Assembly: GCA_010645155.1 (NCBI GenBank)
Contig: JAAGOF010000100.1
Location: 556,223-620,222 of the forward strand
Length of the DNA stretch: 64,000 nt
Direction: 5' to 3'
Source of the DNA: Tigriopus japonicus
Taxonomy: Eukaryota; Arthropoda; Copepoda; Harpacticoida; Harpacticidae
Shown here: positions 46,326 to 59,062 of the stretch, one piece after another
How positions within the stretch are numbered: position 1 is the stretch's first letter
Layout of the letters: each line of letters starts with the position of its first letter
Program-made: the position numbers and the translations under genes
The notes under the pieces: generated by a model
Told to the model about the DNA's origin: nothing
Databases searched by the model: none
The model's input: only the letters and a program-made list of their open reading frames with translations

Positions 46326-46737
46326 GTGAGTGAGTTGGTGTTCGCACAGTCGACGTTCACTCGACGTACTTGTACTCCACCAGAAATGCCATTATGACCG
46401 AGAGTAGCAATAGAGCTCATGAGGCGTAAGAAAGTGCGCAATTAAATTATGAATTAATGACTTTTTCAGACGGAATAGATACCCTCACAGATTCACCCAA
46501 AGGCAGGCGGTTGGCAAAAAGTTCTAACCCAAGAACTCATTTCGTCCTCTTGAAACAATCTACTCTAGAATGGTTTGATGGTTGAACATAATCATACCTT
46601 TGTCATGGCTTCAGAAATGCATGGGATTGCTTCGAAAGGATGGACTTATTTTTCCTCACCGATGTAATGAACACATGGACTGTTCATCCGCTTAATCCGG
46701 TCGTAACCATCGGAAACAGTTAGGTTTCTTTCGTACT

Positions 46738-46879
<142 letters not shown>

Positions 46880-49800
46880 CCCTAATCTTTGTTGCCCCTC
46901 TGCTGCCACGTATTCCGTACTATCGTTCTCTTTTGGTTGTGGTGACTCAGCACTAGCACTTATGACAAATGAGGGCCCTGAGATAATCCTTTCTCGTTCC
47001 ATCATTCATGGATACATTTACGAGCTGCTAGTATGCACGAATCCGTCCAATGTTCGATGATGATCCGAATGGTACACTTGCAAGATTTTTCTTCCTGAAG
47101 GCCAACCGCGAGGTAGAATGGATGGACGACGGAATGAAGGTAGGCTGATTTTGACCACGGTCAAGCATCTCACAATGCTCTCTCGCCCAATCGACCATGC
47201 TCTTGCCTTCTTTCCATCTTTCAGATTGGTGCCAACGCCGATCCACGGCTCCAAAAGGCATTCGTCCTCGTCGTCGAATGATAATTTATGCTTCAAAAAA
47301 TCCGTCCACCAAAGCGAGGCTGAGATATTTGGTGGACCATTCGACTTTTGGATCCACAATTCAAACTTTGCCACGCCACATGAGTGGGTTTGTTCCAGGT
47401 GGACCTTGGCGGCGCGCTCTAAATGGTCCCGGCATTTACGTCGCAAATGTGAGGGTGCTTAGAAAACTAGTAATATTATTATTTCTTCAAACCAAAAGAT
47501 CATCACTCTGAAAGAGCCCAACAACGTGCACCTAGCCTCTCAAATTTGTCCATCAGAATCGTGTAACCATCGGTCAGGCCAGGAGTTCCAATGTTTTTAC
47601 GAAGGGAACTTCAGAGTCTGGACCAGAGGATCTTCTTCAGCCATTTAAGAAGACCAAAGACGAGTCCGGGGCCAACAACATCGTTCTGTCAGCACCTTTG
47701 TCGGGTTTTGATGGATGGCTCTGCGATTTGGGTCGCCTCCTCCTCCTCCTCTTGCTTCTTTTCTTCCTCAGGGATCTTCAAGCGAGCACGTCCATCTACA
47801 TAGAATGGCTGGCAAACGTGTCCACTTATTGTATAAATAGTAACCCTCCCTGGCCGCACAGAAATAAAACCATTTCGCTTGGACATTCATGGAACATGGA
47901 CCAATCCATCAGGCAAATCGAGTTCGGAAAAATAATGGACGAGGAGCCTAATCTCGATTCTTCTTACATATTCAACCCAACAGCCCACCGGTCACAAGAT
48001 CCCCCAAGACTAATAATCGGTATGAAGGTGCAACAGGACACTCACTTACTCTCGAAGAATGGAACAAACTCGGGCTCAAATCCACAAGCTATTGCTCGCA
48101 TGGCGTGCGTTGACCTTCCCTTAGGGCTGTTGTAATTTGCGCTTGATCCCCATTTTCGTCATCTAATCTGCCAACCATTACCTAATCCCCCTTCACATCA
48201 ATGGGACGAAGCAATGCTGTCAAGCCAGCAAAATTCCTCTCTTTTTCTCCCTTCTTATTCCTCCTCCTTTCTTTCTCGCCTCGATGATGATGTATAAAGC
48301 AAAGTGTCGACTAACGAAGGATTGATTGACCAATTAACACATTTTCCTCTAACCCCCACCTTCCTTGACCCTTGTCCAAAAGTGGCACATTTTGTGATTG
48401 GTCCACCTCCCTGATCATCTTTTTCCAATCCCCTACACCCTAACATTGTGTTGCCTGTACTAAATGCATTTTAGTCACGATAATGAATCATGCACTGTGG
48501 CCTTAAAGTGCAATTGATGATCAAAAAGATAACCGAAAGGTTTGAATGTTATGGACTTTTTCAAAACAATGGAAGAGAAACAAACCCCTTAGACCCAAGC
48601 TTTAATAAAAAAGGCGAAAGCCACTTCGCCAAAATTGAGCATCAGTGAAAGAAAGACGCACTTCGATTTTATCCGCGCAATTTCATACTCAAGCTCAATT
48701 GGGCTGCTCGTCGTTTATCTCTTTTAAAATGGGGTGGCTAAGCCTGAAGATGAAACGAAGTAATCTGACCTATTTGATACGTATGGAACACTCGCACTGA
48801 AATAATGTTCATCTAGTTTTCAGATGTGAGATGAGAAACTAGAAGCAAAGACTCTTTTTGTACTTTCCAACTCACACTTTCAGTTGAATGGCGGGCCAAG
48901 TCTGACAATATTAGCTTTACTTAAGTACGGTACAAAAGGGGGTTGAAATATTTCGAAACGAGCTTGGCGACCCAAAAACGCAAAGCTCTTCTTCATTTAC
49001 GCACCCTTCATTGCAAATGTAGTATACAAGTGAGATGGTTGAGTGGTAGCCATTGTATCGAGTGACAAATGTTAACACATTGAGACAAGATTCTTCTCTC
49101 TAATGGGACTCAAGATGTCTTTCCTCGCTCTTTCGGGTTATCTAACCCTCTCTTGAATAAGTGTAACTTTCTTTCGAAATACTCAAAAGCTGTGTAAAAC
49201 TTAGGACACTTTCAAGCATAGCCAAAGCAACACTTTTGAAAATGAATTACATTAAGGTGTCCTGAAATGATGGCTTGATAGCCATATTTGGCTCAAAAAA
49301 CCGTACCTGAAATTTTTGTAACCATATCCGATTTGGCAGATGTCAAACGAACATCATGAGCGTTTGCATGATGGTTTTTGGAGCGTCGGCGGATAGAATT
49401 CGTCCCGCCAGAATTTTGTCGCTCTTGTCCCTTAGCTTCAATGATGGATCTACTGATCTTCGGCGCGACCAAAGCAATTCTTGTCTTAACTTATCCTGTT
49501 TACCTTCAAGCACAAGTAATATTTAGTTACAATTGGTCTCTAAGGCCCTCCAATACATGAAAAGATTATCAAACAGTCAAACTACCATAGGCTTGACCAA
49601 CCATGATCTCGAAAAGTCGAAAAGTCGCGTCTAAAATTCCGGGGACATAAAAGGAATTCCAGTGAGGTGTTTCCAATTGCATTGGTCTCACAGTTCGTGG
49701 TCACATCCCTGGCAGGAAGCTTCATTCCCTGCACAAATCGAATACACAAGGTTTTTTTTTTTGAATTTGAAAATTGCTCGGAAAAAAGTTGTTGAAATAC

Positions 49801-52800
49801 GGACACACCTTCCTGGTTTGTCGTCCAAATTCTAGAAGAAGTCACATCTGAGGGTGGATCATAGACCACTATCTCGCCAGTTGTGAGTCCCAAAAAGGAT
49901 CTAACTGGAGACACTAACAGAATAACGTCAAAAGCCTCGGAGATGACAAAGCCAAGCGGTCAAGTCGATGTCTTCTTTTCGTTTTTCCCTTCCCGCTGCC
50001 CAAAATGGTATTATTTTAAATGGATCATCAACATTCCTGTCACAGATGCCAAAAGTCTCGTTTCATTTGAAGATTTGAGGCTTCGGCGTGGCCCTTCTTT
50101 CCTCACATCATAAGTCAACAATTACATCAATCTTGACGTGTCATCATCGTCATCACCAGCATTACTATCGCCTAGCGTCGCCTAGCGTATCGTAGCATCA
50201 CCGTCCAGCTTCGTCAAATTATTGTTGGTTGCTTGGTTGGTTGATAAGTTGGTCGGTCGGTTGGTCGGTGGGTTGTTCACTCTCTACATCGCGTCACTGT
50301 CTGAGCGCCCAAAATCCGACTTTTTATCAAGAGACACGACACCCACAGCCTGGTCTTGCCTCGCCCATTTAGAAAATCCTTCTAGATCCACTAATATTGT
50401 CACTTCTGTGGCAGCAGGGATCAGCAAATCTGGAGATCTGAAAACGTGACACAAGTTTCAAGCTTTCTTGCCAATGATTTTCCGAACGATAACTTTTCTT
50501 CACGCACAGTAGATACGCACGTGGTTTTCAGTAGTTTTAGTTTTTTGATTTGAAGAAAGGGAAAATGTTTCAAATCTGTAAATTTTGCTACTTTTACGTT
50601 TCCATCTCATTTCGTATTTATTCCTCTTATTTGCTGATCTTGTTTTCCGAAATTCAATTACATTTCCTTTGAATCTCGCGCAAATTTTAAGGGATTTGGT
50701 TTAGAAGCCGAAAGTTACGAATCAGACCAATCCTGAGTTGTTTTTGAACAGTTGGCAGTTTTTCAATACCTTCTCTTTGTTTGCAGGTCAAAAGGTGGTA
50801 TCTTTTAAATATGGTTTGAACATTTGAAGATTGAGCAACCTGAAGTCAATCTACCATGTGTAAGTAACTAACCGAGCAATTTGATCTAAGAAGACGTGAA
50901 GGAAAACTTCAAGAAGCGATTAAAGCCTGGAGGGACCAAGTGCGAAAAATTAAGTGGAGCATTTTCGTTCAATCCAGACCTTTCTAAAGTTCTAGCATAG
51001 ACTAGCGGCATGAATGGAGCGAGCACTCAAGGGGAAGAGCACAATAGCCACGTGAGATCGAGAAAAAGAAGCAAGACAGAAGCACACTCGCACACACCGA
51101 AGTCACAAACGGGGAAGAAGACACTTCACCCTAGCTACTACTGTCATTGTTGTACATTTTTTGCATGCATAAATAATTAGCTCAATGCAGATGGAAAGCG
51201 ACTTCTATTTGGCACTTCTTCTTCGACAGACAGGCATGCAATCCTGCGTCGATTGTTGTTCCAAAAGCGCCTATTTGGGAGGGGAGACTTTTATGCTCGT
51301 GCGCGACGAAGAATGGATCCTTCGATCGTCCCATCGACAAAGGGTCTACCAAAAACAAATGGATAAGTCACAACCATGCTTCGTATTTATCCATTCTTTT
51401 TAGTGTAAGTACTTATGTACAATGGGGTGCTTTTTATCAAGATTGCCAACCCCAAGAAATTCGATGGCTGGATGAAATGGATGAAACGACAACGGTATTC
51501 CACTTTTTACAGCATTGCCAGCGACGAGGTGTTGCCGACTCATCTCGTTCTTCAAATAATAGGGCAAAAGAAGACTCGGCCTGTTGAGGAAACGTCTTTA
51601 AACTGTTCATGGTCTTCTTGAACTGTTTTGAAAAGAAACCGATTACAGAATAAACTTTACCCAGACCATGTATTGTCATGCAAATTCAAGATGATCGGAT
51701 ATGTTTTGAGCTAACTCGAAAGAACCTTGACAGAAAGATGACGGAGGTTGTGCCAGCAACAGCATCCCCTGCAACATCCCTGCTTGCTTGATCCCTAGTT
51801 CTTCGACTTTGAGAACACAATACAAACCAACCAACCAACTAACTAACTCCAACCTGCTTAATGACGAGTTGAAATTCTTCGTTTGTGCTCACCCTTGTTA
51901 GGCCATTTTCCCCAGCACCAAAGACCTACACGTATTAGTTTAGACAGCGAGTGGCAGCCAAAACCTGGAGAGGAAGCAAAGAGCCCTCGTCGTTCTTGTA
52001 CCCATCGTCTTCCTTTGTTCGTCAAAAGGTTCTCATCAATTCAGAATCCATCGTTTGGAAGACAGACAAAAGCCAATTAAAACATGCCTAGACGCTCGAA
52101 GACGCTCTTCGGGTGCAAATTCAATCTCGTTGCGTAAAGATTAGCCAAAGAAGGTACCAATCCACACGGTTGGAAAATGGTTCCAAATGCAAAAAGCGAG
52201 GAACTGAAAGAAGATGGACTACATTGGACCAAGAGCAAGTGTAATTAGACGAGCGAGGTGGGCAACTTTTCGGCCACTTTGAAGCCAACATTAGTCATCG
52301 TTGTGTAATTTGACACCTAGTGGTTTTGATAATGAAGAAATCTAGGGCTTAGCCAAGCCACTCGTTGCTTGTGCTAGCCTGTACTTCTCCTCCAACACCA
52401 ACACCACCTTTCCACTCCCGTCTCATATAAATGGAAAGAGGAAACGCTTAATGACAGTTTTGACTTGAAACATTTTTCAAGCGATCGTTTTCAAGCCTCC
52501 AATATCACCGTGACATGGAGAACACCTCGCTCGTCCTTCATCCTGAATTGCCAAAATAGAACAAGAGCCTAGTTGGCAATAATCAGTTGCACCTTGCACC
52601 ATTTACTACAGCAAACAGCAAATGAGGAAAAAATTGAGGGATGAGCATTTTTCTTTGTGCCCCTTGTCTCCTCTTACCTATGTATCTCGCTTAGATTTTA
52701 CATCATCATCGTCGTCATCCTCGATAACACTTGGGAACATTCACTAATATCCCCCTAGGTGCATGAGATCCACCTATTTGATATCTATATTTAGAGGAGA

Positions 52801-52880
52801 TCCTTCAGTCTCGGTCTTAAACAATAGAACGAGCGCGACTGTCTATCATTGTGTCTCTGCTGTGAGTGGGTTAGGTAGTA
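46880..52880. other. Long stretch without a supported gene
   Basis: A CTC-rich run lies at 47737-47755 and a GGTTGGTC-type run at 50225-50275. Minus-strand ORFs at 47018-47446, 47689-47886 and 49582-49914 read plausibly as protein but have no family signature. No transposon recognised. Confidence 0.35.
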
Positions 52881-52925
52881 AGTGAGTGAGTGAGTGAGTG
52901 TAGCGTAGTGTAGTGTAGTGTAGTG

Positions 52926-52964
<39 letters not shown>

Positions 52965-52999
52965 ACTGAGTGTATGTGTGTGTGTGCGTGTGTGTGTGC
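52881..52999 (+). repeat. Compound microsatellite (GTGA)n (TAGTG)n (GT)n
   Basis: Three adjacent simple repeats, GTGA x5, GTAGT units x6 and GT x14, then a degenerate TG tract. Confidence 0.92.
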
Positions 53000-53632
53000 C
53001 TGTGACCAATTGAAAGCTATTCAAGGGCAACTTTGTGAATGGAGTCATTGGCCACCGTGGCCTCTGGCCAAATTCACCTCAACTCTCCCGAGCTTTGAAA
53101 TTCTCATAGCCAAATCTACGTCTCACTCACTCGCACCATACCATTGCGTAGCCTGCCTGGTACTCAGACTTTATTCAATACCACGTTACTCAATGCTCGG
53201 GTAAAACCAACAACAGTGAAAATTTGGGTCTAATGTTCTTAATTTCAGCTACCATTGTGCGTTGAATAAATGCTTGGGGAGTAAGGAACTTGACTGAAAA
53301 CCACAATAATATACCAGGAGATACACCAATACCTAATATGCCAGAACCCCGAAACTTCTACAACAATCCAGGGCTCAATGTCCAGTGGATTTATCAACTT
53401 TCTGAGCCAAAAATCACGCACCAAACTTGGTGTTTAGTAGTTCGTGACTCATAAATTCGCAGTTAAAGCTCAGGTCCATGTTCTTTACCGGAAATAGGCA
53501 TAAGGCTTAGCCACAATTTTGCATATCATACCTCTGTCCATAAAAGGCAAAAATTCAAACCAATTCTTTCAGGAACTCCAATCTTTCAGGTTAAGCTTTC
53601 ATATTGGCGTTATTTCCATCAACCGTTTTGCA

Positions 53633-53687
53633 GCAACAACAACAACAACAACAACAACGACGACGACAACAACAACAACAAAAAAAA
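53633..53687 (+). repeat. (CAA)n microsatellite
   Basis: CAA runs interrupted by three CGA units, ending in an A-run. Confidence 0.9.
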
Positions 53688-53689
53688 CA

Positions 53690-55868
53690 CATTTCTTGGC
53701 CCCAACACTTGGGCGGGCAGTCTACGAGTTTGCAGCCAGATTAAAGCCAAGAAGAATGTAGCCGAAATAGTGGTTCGGTGGTCGATCTGCCGCCATTTCA
53801 AATGACTTTGACTCGTAATCAGTCGGTAAAGAAAGACGGACCGAAAACTTTTTGTCTCTGGGCTCGAAAATCATCGCTTCAGCGGGACGTCCGTCGTTGC
53901 CGCTGTCCAAGACGCGTTGTTAATAGGGCAGGTTTTCAAGTCGGTCCAAGACCAAGGGCATAATTTTAGGCTAAGTTACAACTTCATGTGTCTCTATTAG
54001 GGCTCATTTGGGCGGCGATTGAGATGATTTAGAGCAAGGCTACAAACACGAGTAGGACAATGTGAAGAACAGGACTGATGGGGATTCCATTCAGTGCCAC
54101 CAAGGAGTGGCCCAAGATGCGAGATTTCTCATTCATGTGATTGGGGCCTCCATTTTAGCAATAATAGTCTCATTATTTAAACGATGGTAGGGATATAACA
54201 TTGAAGATGAGAAGGAAAGGGTAAACGTGTTTCAGAAAAATATTGCATGATAATGATGCTCTTTATTGCGATACAGCTATGTCTAATTATGTCCACTTCT
54301 TTTGTCAGACCCTTCATAGAAGAATTGCATGATGGAGCGCTGGTATTCCGGAGAGAGCCTCAATATTAAAGGGCTGGAAAATGTGTTTTTTTTGGAGGTT
54401 GAAAAAGTACTTCTTTATGTGGTCAAAATGGCGTTTTATGTGATTAATATTGGGATATGTGATATGTGAATTAAATACTACCTTAAACTGAAAAGTGTTT
54501 TGATTTTACTACAATACAATTTTTGATCATAAACAGGACTTTGTTAAGCAGATTTATCACACAAAAAAAAATTCATGTAAAGGCTGGTAACATTCTTAAA
54601 CAATTGTCAATTTTGCAACCTTTTGATTATTGCATTTTAACCATTGCTATGTTGCATAAGCCATGGATTTTATATCTCAAAGAATCGTCACGCTTCTGCC
54701 ATCACCAAACCTCTACCGCTAAGTTAGACCTAAAATATTGGCAAACGCAAACCACCTTACAAAATTTTGAGGTTGATCAGCTGTAAGCTGTGAACATCTT
54801 TTTCTTGTTTTGATTTCAATAGAGTGACTGCACATCATGTGTTGAAATCTGCCCCCTCTCTATCATAGGTCGAGGATTACGTTATTTTAAAGGAGCAGAA
54901 CCTTGACCAGAAATAAGTCCCCATCTCAAATTAGACGTTCTTCAGGCAACTCAAGCCAATTCTCATTAGGCATGATTGGCCACATTTGCTCTTCAAAAGG
55001 TGACAAGATTGTTGGCTTGAAGATAGCATGATTTTTTATTGTGGTGAAAAAACAATATTTTACATTAGAAGAATTCTGTTTCTTTCTGCAATTCATAAGC
55101 TGATTCCAGGTTTCTATTAGTTAGATTAATGGCTTGAGCCTTTATTCTTTTTGTGAGATCCAAATTACAATTTTGGCAAGCCTACAATATGCAGTCACCC
55201 TTGTTTGTTATGTCTGTTGCTTCTCAACCACAACATTTGCAACATAGCTTTTTTTACCTTGAATTGTGATACATTCATCTGTGCAGTGTCTTTTAAGTGT
55301 GTTCTTTAATTTGTGATCAGTTAAATTGACTTGTGTCAGTCAGTACCCCTACATCTCCTACAGTCCATGATTGATGGCACACCCACACTTTGATAGTGAA
55401 CAGCTTTAGCGAAAGGAGCAACTACATATCCTAAGTAATTGTGAGAGTCAGTGATGTCTTAATCTCTTATTCTTGTGTTGTGTGAGTTCATCTTGATGGA
55501 AGGAGGAGCTTGCTCTGTTGGTAATTCAGCAACAGACCAAAAGTTCAATTATTTTTTTCTGATTGTGAGTGAACCAAGAAAGTAAGATAATAAACAATAG
55601 TGCTAGGATTGTATGAGGCATAGTTCTGGGCATGTTTTAAGCTCTAAACAGAACATTTATTAGAGAATATATGTGCCCAAAATTGCAAAACAAAGGCATT
55701 GGATATTTATCAATTAACAAAAGAAATATTTTTTTTGATACGTATTTGTTGTGTCACTCTTTTAAGCCACATGGAATCCTTTTTCCAAGTAATAGCATGT
55801 TCTTAATGTCAAGATATTAAAACAGTATGTTTGATATCCTTATGGATTGTATGTTTGACTACCACATG
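53690..55868. other. AT-rich DNA, nothing recognised
   Basis: The stretch from 54240 to 55860 is noticeably more AT-rich than its surroundings. No gene or repeat border could be defined. Confidence 0.4.
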
Positions 55869-55876
55869 GGTTGTAT

Positions 55877-56325
55877 CAAGAAGCACGGAAATCATGGAGT
55901 GAGAGGCTAGCAATGAGAATTATGATTTCCAGCAGAAACGAACCATTTGCGTTCTTCTGCAAATGAGACCTGGCTTGCATTAAGAAGAACACGTATTTCA
56001 AATTTCAGCCCAATCGAATGCCGGAGTGAAAAGTTATGCCTTCTCGAACTTATGTACTGAAGAGAGAATAGAATGAATGAACTCGCCCTTTTGTGGTAAA
56101 ACGATTACCACAAAAGGGCTAGTTCATTCATTCTCGGTAGGATTTGCACTGAACCTTGAGTGAGCATAACTTTTGTCTCCGACGTTCGATTGAGCTGACA
56201 ATTGAAATACGTATTCTTGTCAACATATGCAAGGTCTCATTTGCAGAAGAATGCAAGTGAATTGTTCTTACTGGAAATCATTATTCTCATTGCCAGCCTC
56301 CCACTCCATGATTCCAGTGCTTCTT
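55877..56325. mobile_element. Foldback (near-palindromic) transposon with 8-bp TSD
   Basis: The whole 449-bp element is one hairpin. Arms of about 220 bp start CAAGAAGCAC and end GTGCTTCTT, meeting at GCCCTTTTGTGGTAAAACG near 56100. A perfect 8-bp direct repeat, GGTTGTAT, flanks it at 55869-55876 and 56326-56333. No coding capacity. Confidence 0.85.
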
Positions 56326-56333
56326 GGTTGTAT

Positions 56334-58098
56334 GTACTACATGTATGACTACAATACATAAGGTGTGGGTGCTGCATCCCACCACTGCCACCATGTAGCA
56401 CGATGAGTGCCGCGAGGCCACTCACCGTGGTGGAGTGAGTACAGTGAATTGCTTCATATTTCAATAGTGGTTTGTATTCTACATACAACATCTACACAGG
56501 TTTGTTTTAATTTAGAGTCCCCAAAACTTTGATGACAAATTGCGACAAAAGGAGTCAATATAGTTAACTCAAGGTCAAAATAACTTTGAAAATACAGGTG
56601 TAAACACACACTTTGTTTTTGCCGTCTAATGAATTTTGGCAACATTAGTCCTTCTAATTGGTGCTTAAAGAAAGGATGTTTTTTGATAATAGAGCATGCG
56701 TACCTTGAGTGAGGGAGCTGTTCTTAAAAATAAAATCTTAGTTGTATAACAGGTCAATCAATTTTATTAATACTTTGCCTGATTATACCTAAAACTGTTT
56801 TCTTCATATGGTATTAGTACAATGTTTTCACAAAGGTTATGTGTCACGAATGATTCCTGATTTGGTAGGTGACTCTAATTCGTGACAACCCTGTATATCC
56901 AGCAGGGGGAAGTTTGTGAGTCACACAGTTGCTCATGAGCGAGCACGCTAAAGTAGCTAAAATGAACTGGAATTAAGTCTATAGGGAGGTAGTTCGCCTA
57001 AAAGAAAAAGAATTTATTGAATAGGTGTTCTCCAAGGATGTGATTCTGGTATTTAGTTTAAGTCTCAAGTATCATCAGGTCCATGAAGGCTGTAAATTAA
57101 CCTGAAATACACCAAAGAACATACCCCCCCCAGCATATTTCAGCATTACACGTACATACGTACTATTGTATTTTGATGTGGAAGTAATTTTGACAATTTT
57201 TAGGAGCAATATAATTTACAAAAGAAGATACAGAGATTTCCCTATCATCACTACTCAAGCATTTAATTTCTAAGGCCATTGCTCTGTCATCATAAACATT
57301 TGTTACTCGTTCTAGATAAGTAAAAGCAATGTTAGAACTAAATGACAACTCTCGGGTACATGAAGGAACAGCATTTGAGATTTGTTGACAAGCCTCGAAC
57401 GAGGGCAGCTGACGAGCGGATTTTTATAAATATCTGGTGTAAACTTGCCAATAGTTCCACAGGCACAGAAACGTTTCATCTGGACACATTCTTATGAAGT
57501 TGAGTTAGAGTTGTTAAGTAAGCCTTTTTTACGTGCGCTTTTTTGTTCTGTTTGATAAAGTTCAAGACCTAATTACCCTAACCTTAAAATTACTTAACCT
57601 GAACCTAAAGTTTCTCTGGCCTACAGAACATTCGTCATCTTTTGTCTCAAAAACTGGGATAATTGATTTTCAGTCCATCCTCCATACTACAGTAGTATAT
57701 CGAATATTACCTGACACTTGCTCAAGTTTTGACAGCTTGTGAAAGAGATGTTGAATGGTGTTTTTCAACATGATATAATTTATAGCATCCAGAACTCCTA
57801 AGGGCTACAAGTCTATCTATGACTTAAACTTTTCAACGGAAGATGGATATCTTGTTTTGCAAATCCCTTTATACTTCTTTATCAAAAAGGATCCTGTAAC
57901 CAGGATTCTGTAAGCTCCCTCTAAAATATCGAAAATAGGGCTCAAAACTCCCACTTATTGTATATTTCTCTATGTAAAAATATCTCAAAATTGTATTTTA
58001 CTGAAGCACAGCCATAATGAGACGTACCTTTATGTCTATATGAGTAACTTTCAAGCTTTTAGGCATGGAACAAAAAGAATCACCCTTTATAAGGGTAC
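56334..58098. other. Non-coding DNA, nothing recognised
   Basis: Unique AT-rich sequence. A short C-run lies at 57125. Confidence 0.4.
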
Positions 58099-58106
58099 AT
58101 TGTAAG

Positions 58107-58423
58107 TAGTGATGGGCCGAAAGGGCTCATAACCGAAACCGAAAGTTTCGGCCAAAAGAGGGCTTAACCGAAACCGAAACCGAAAGCAGCTGATTACAAA
58201 ATTGTTCAAATGCAAAATCTGCCTTAAAAATTAGAATGCTCATGTGTTCGATGTTGGGTAGTCGCAAATTTTGAAAAATCGGAAAACTTAAATTTCAGAG
58301 GTTTTTGGACCAATTGTTTTTTTGATTTTGTTGTCAAACCCCATTTTACATAGTGCTTGTCTGCTTTCGGTTTCGGTAGGCATAACCGAAACCGAAACCG
58401 AAAGCGCTTTCGGTCCATCACTA
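58107..58423. mobile_element. hAT-type MITE, family TAGTGATG-3
   Basis: This 317-bp element starts TAGTGATGGGCCGAAAG and ends CTTTCGGTCCATCACTA, an imperfect inverted repeat of about 17 bp. A perfect 8-bp TSD, ATTGTAAG, lies at 58099-58106 and 58424-58431. Subterminal ACCGAAACCGAAA repeats lie near both ends in inverted orientation. No ORF of interest. Confidence 0.92.
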
Positions 58424-58962
58424 ATTGTAAGGCATAATTTGTAGGGCAAAAAAGACGTGGCGTTTCCTTGATAAAGAGTCCCTGGGTCAGGGCATTAGAC
58501 ATTGTAAAAAATTATTGATCGTTGACTTAGCCACAAAATAAACCATTGCAATTGAATCAAACACCTAAAACAGTTTCCTTTACTAAATGGAGTTTTGCTT
58601 CTAGTGGTTACCAGAAAGAATATTTTGCCAATTTACCGAGGTTTTCGCTTTTCCAAAGCAGAGTTGGTCGGAGGGGTTACCCCATCCAAAAAGAGTCCCG
58701 TTTATCTCCCCTGGGATAAACGGGATTTTCCTACTTTGCCAGGCTTTTTTCATTATTTCTTTAAATGAGTTCGTTTCTTTCTGTCACTTTTTTATATTTT
58801 CATTGTGTATATTCGAACTTTTCTGACCCAAATAATCTTCAATTAGGCAGATTTTTTCAATTTCATCATGTCTCAATAAGTGCAGTCATGAAAAGTTGCC
58901 AATCAATGAAAGTGCTTAAAATTATGCAAAGGTATTGATTCGAAAGTCGAAAATTGTGAACA

Positions 58963-59062
58963 GAGGCTAGTTTTTTAAGACGCAAAGATCGATCTTAAGA
59001 TCGTACTTTAGTATTGAAAGTTCGATCTTGAGATCGATCTTTGCGCTTAAAAAACTAGCCTC
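58963..59062. repeat. Palindromic element, AGGCTAG family, full copy
   Basis: A 100-bp near-perfect palindrome running from GAGGCTAGTTTTTTAAGACG to its complement ending CTAGCCTC. The inner GATCGATCTTAAGATCG segment is shared with 4386-4425 and 5831-5870. A 2-bp CA occurs on both sides; whether it is a TSD is unclear. Confidence 0.75.

Noticed and set aside
47018..47446. 142-codon minus-strand frame, with another at 47689-47886
   Set aside because: The peptides read plausibly but overlapping frames are equally open, splice sites are unclear and no family is recognised.
49582..49914. 110-codon minus-strand frame with a possible short intron
   Set aside because: A GT and a tttgtgcag acceptor can be found inside, but the open frame reads through and no homology is recognised.
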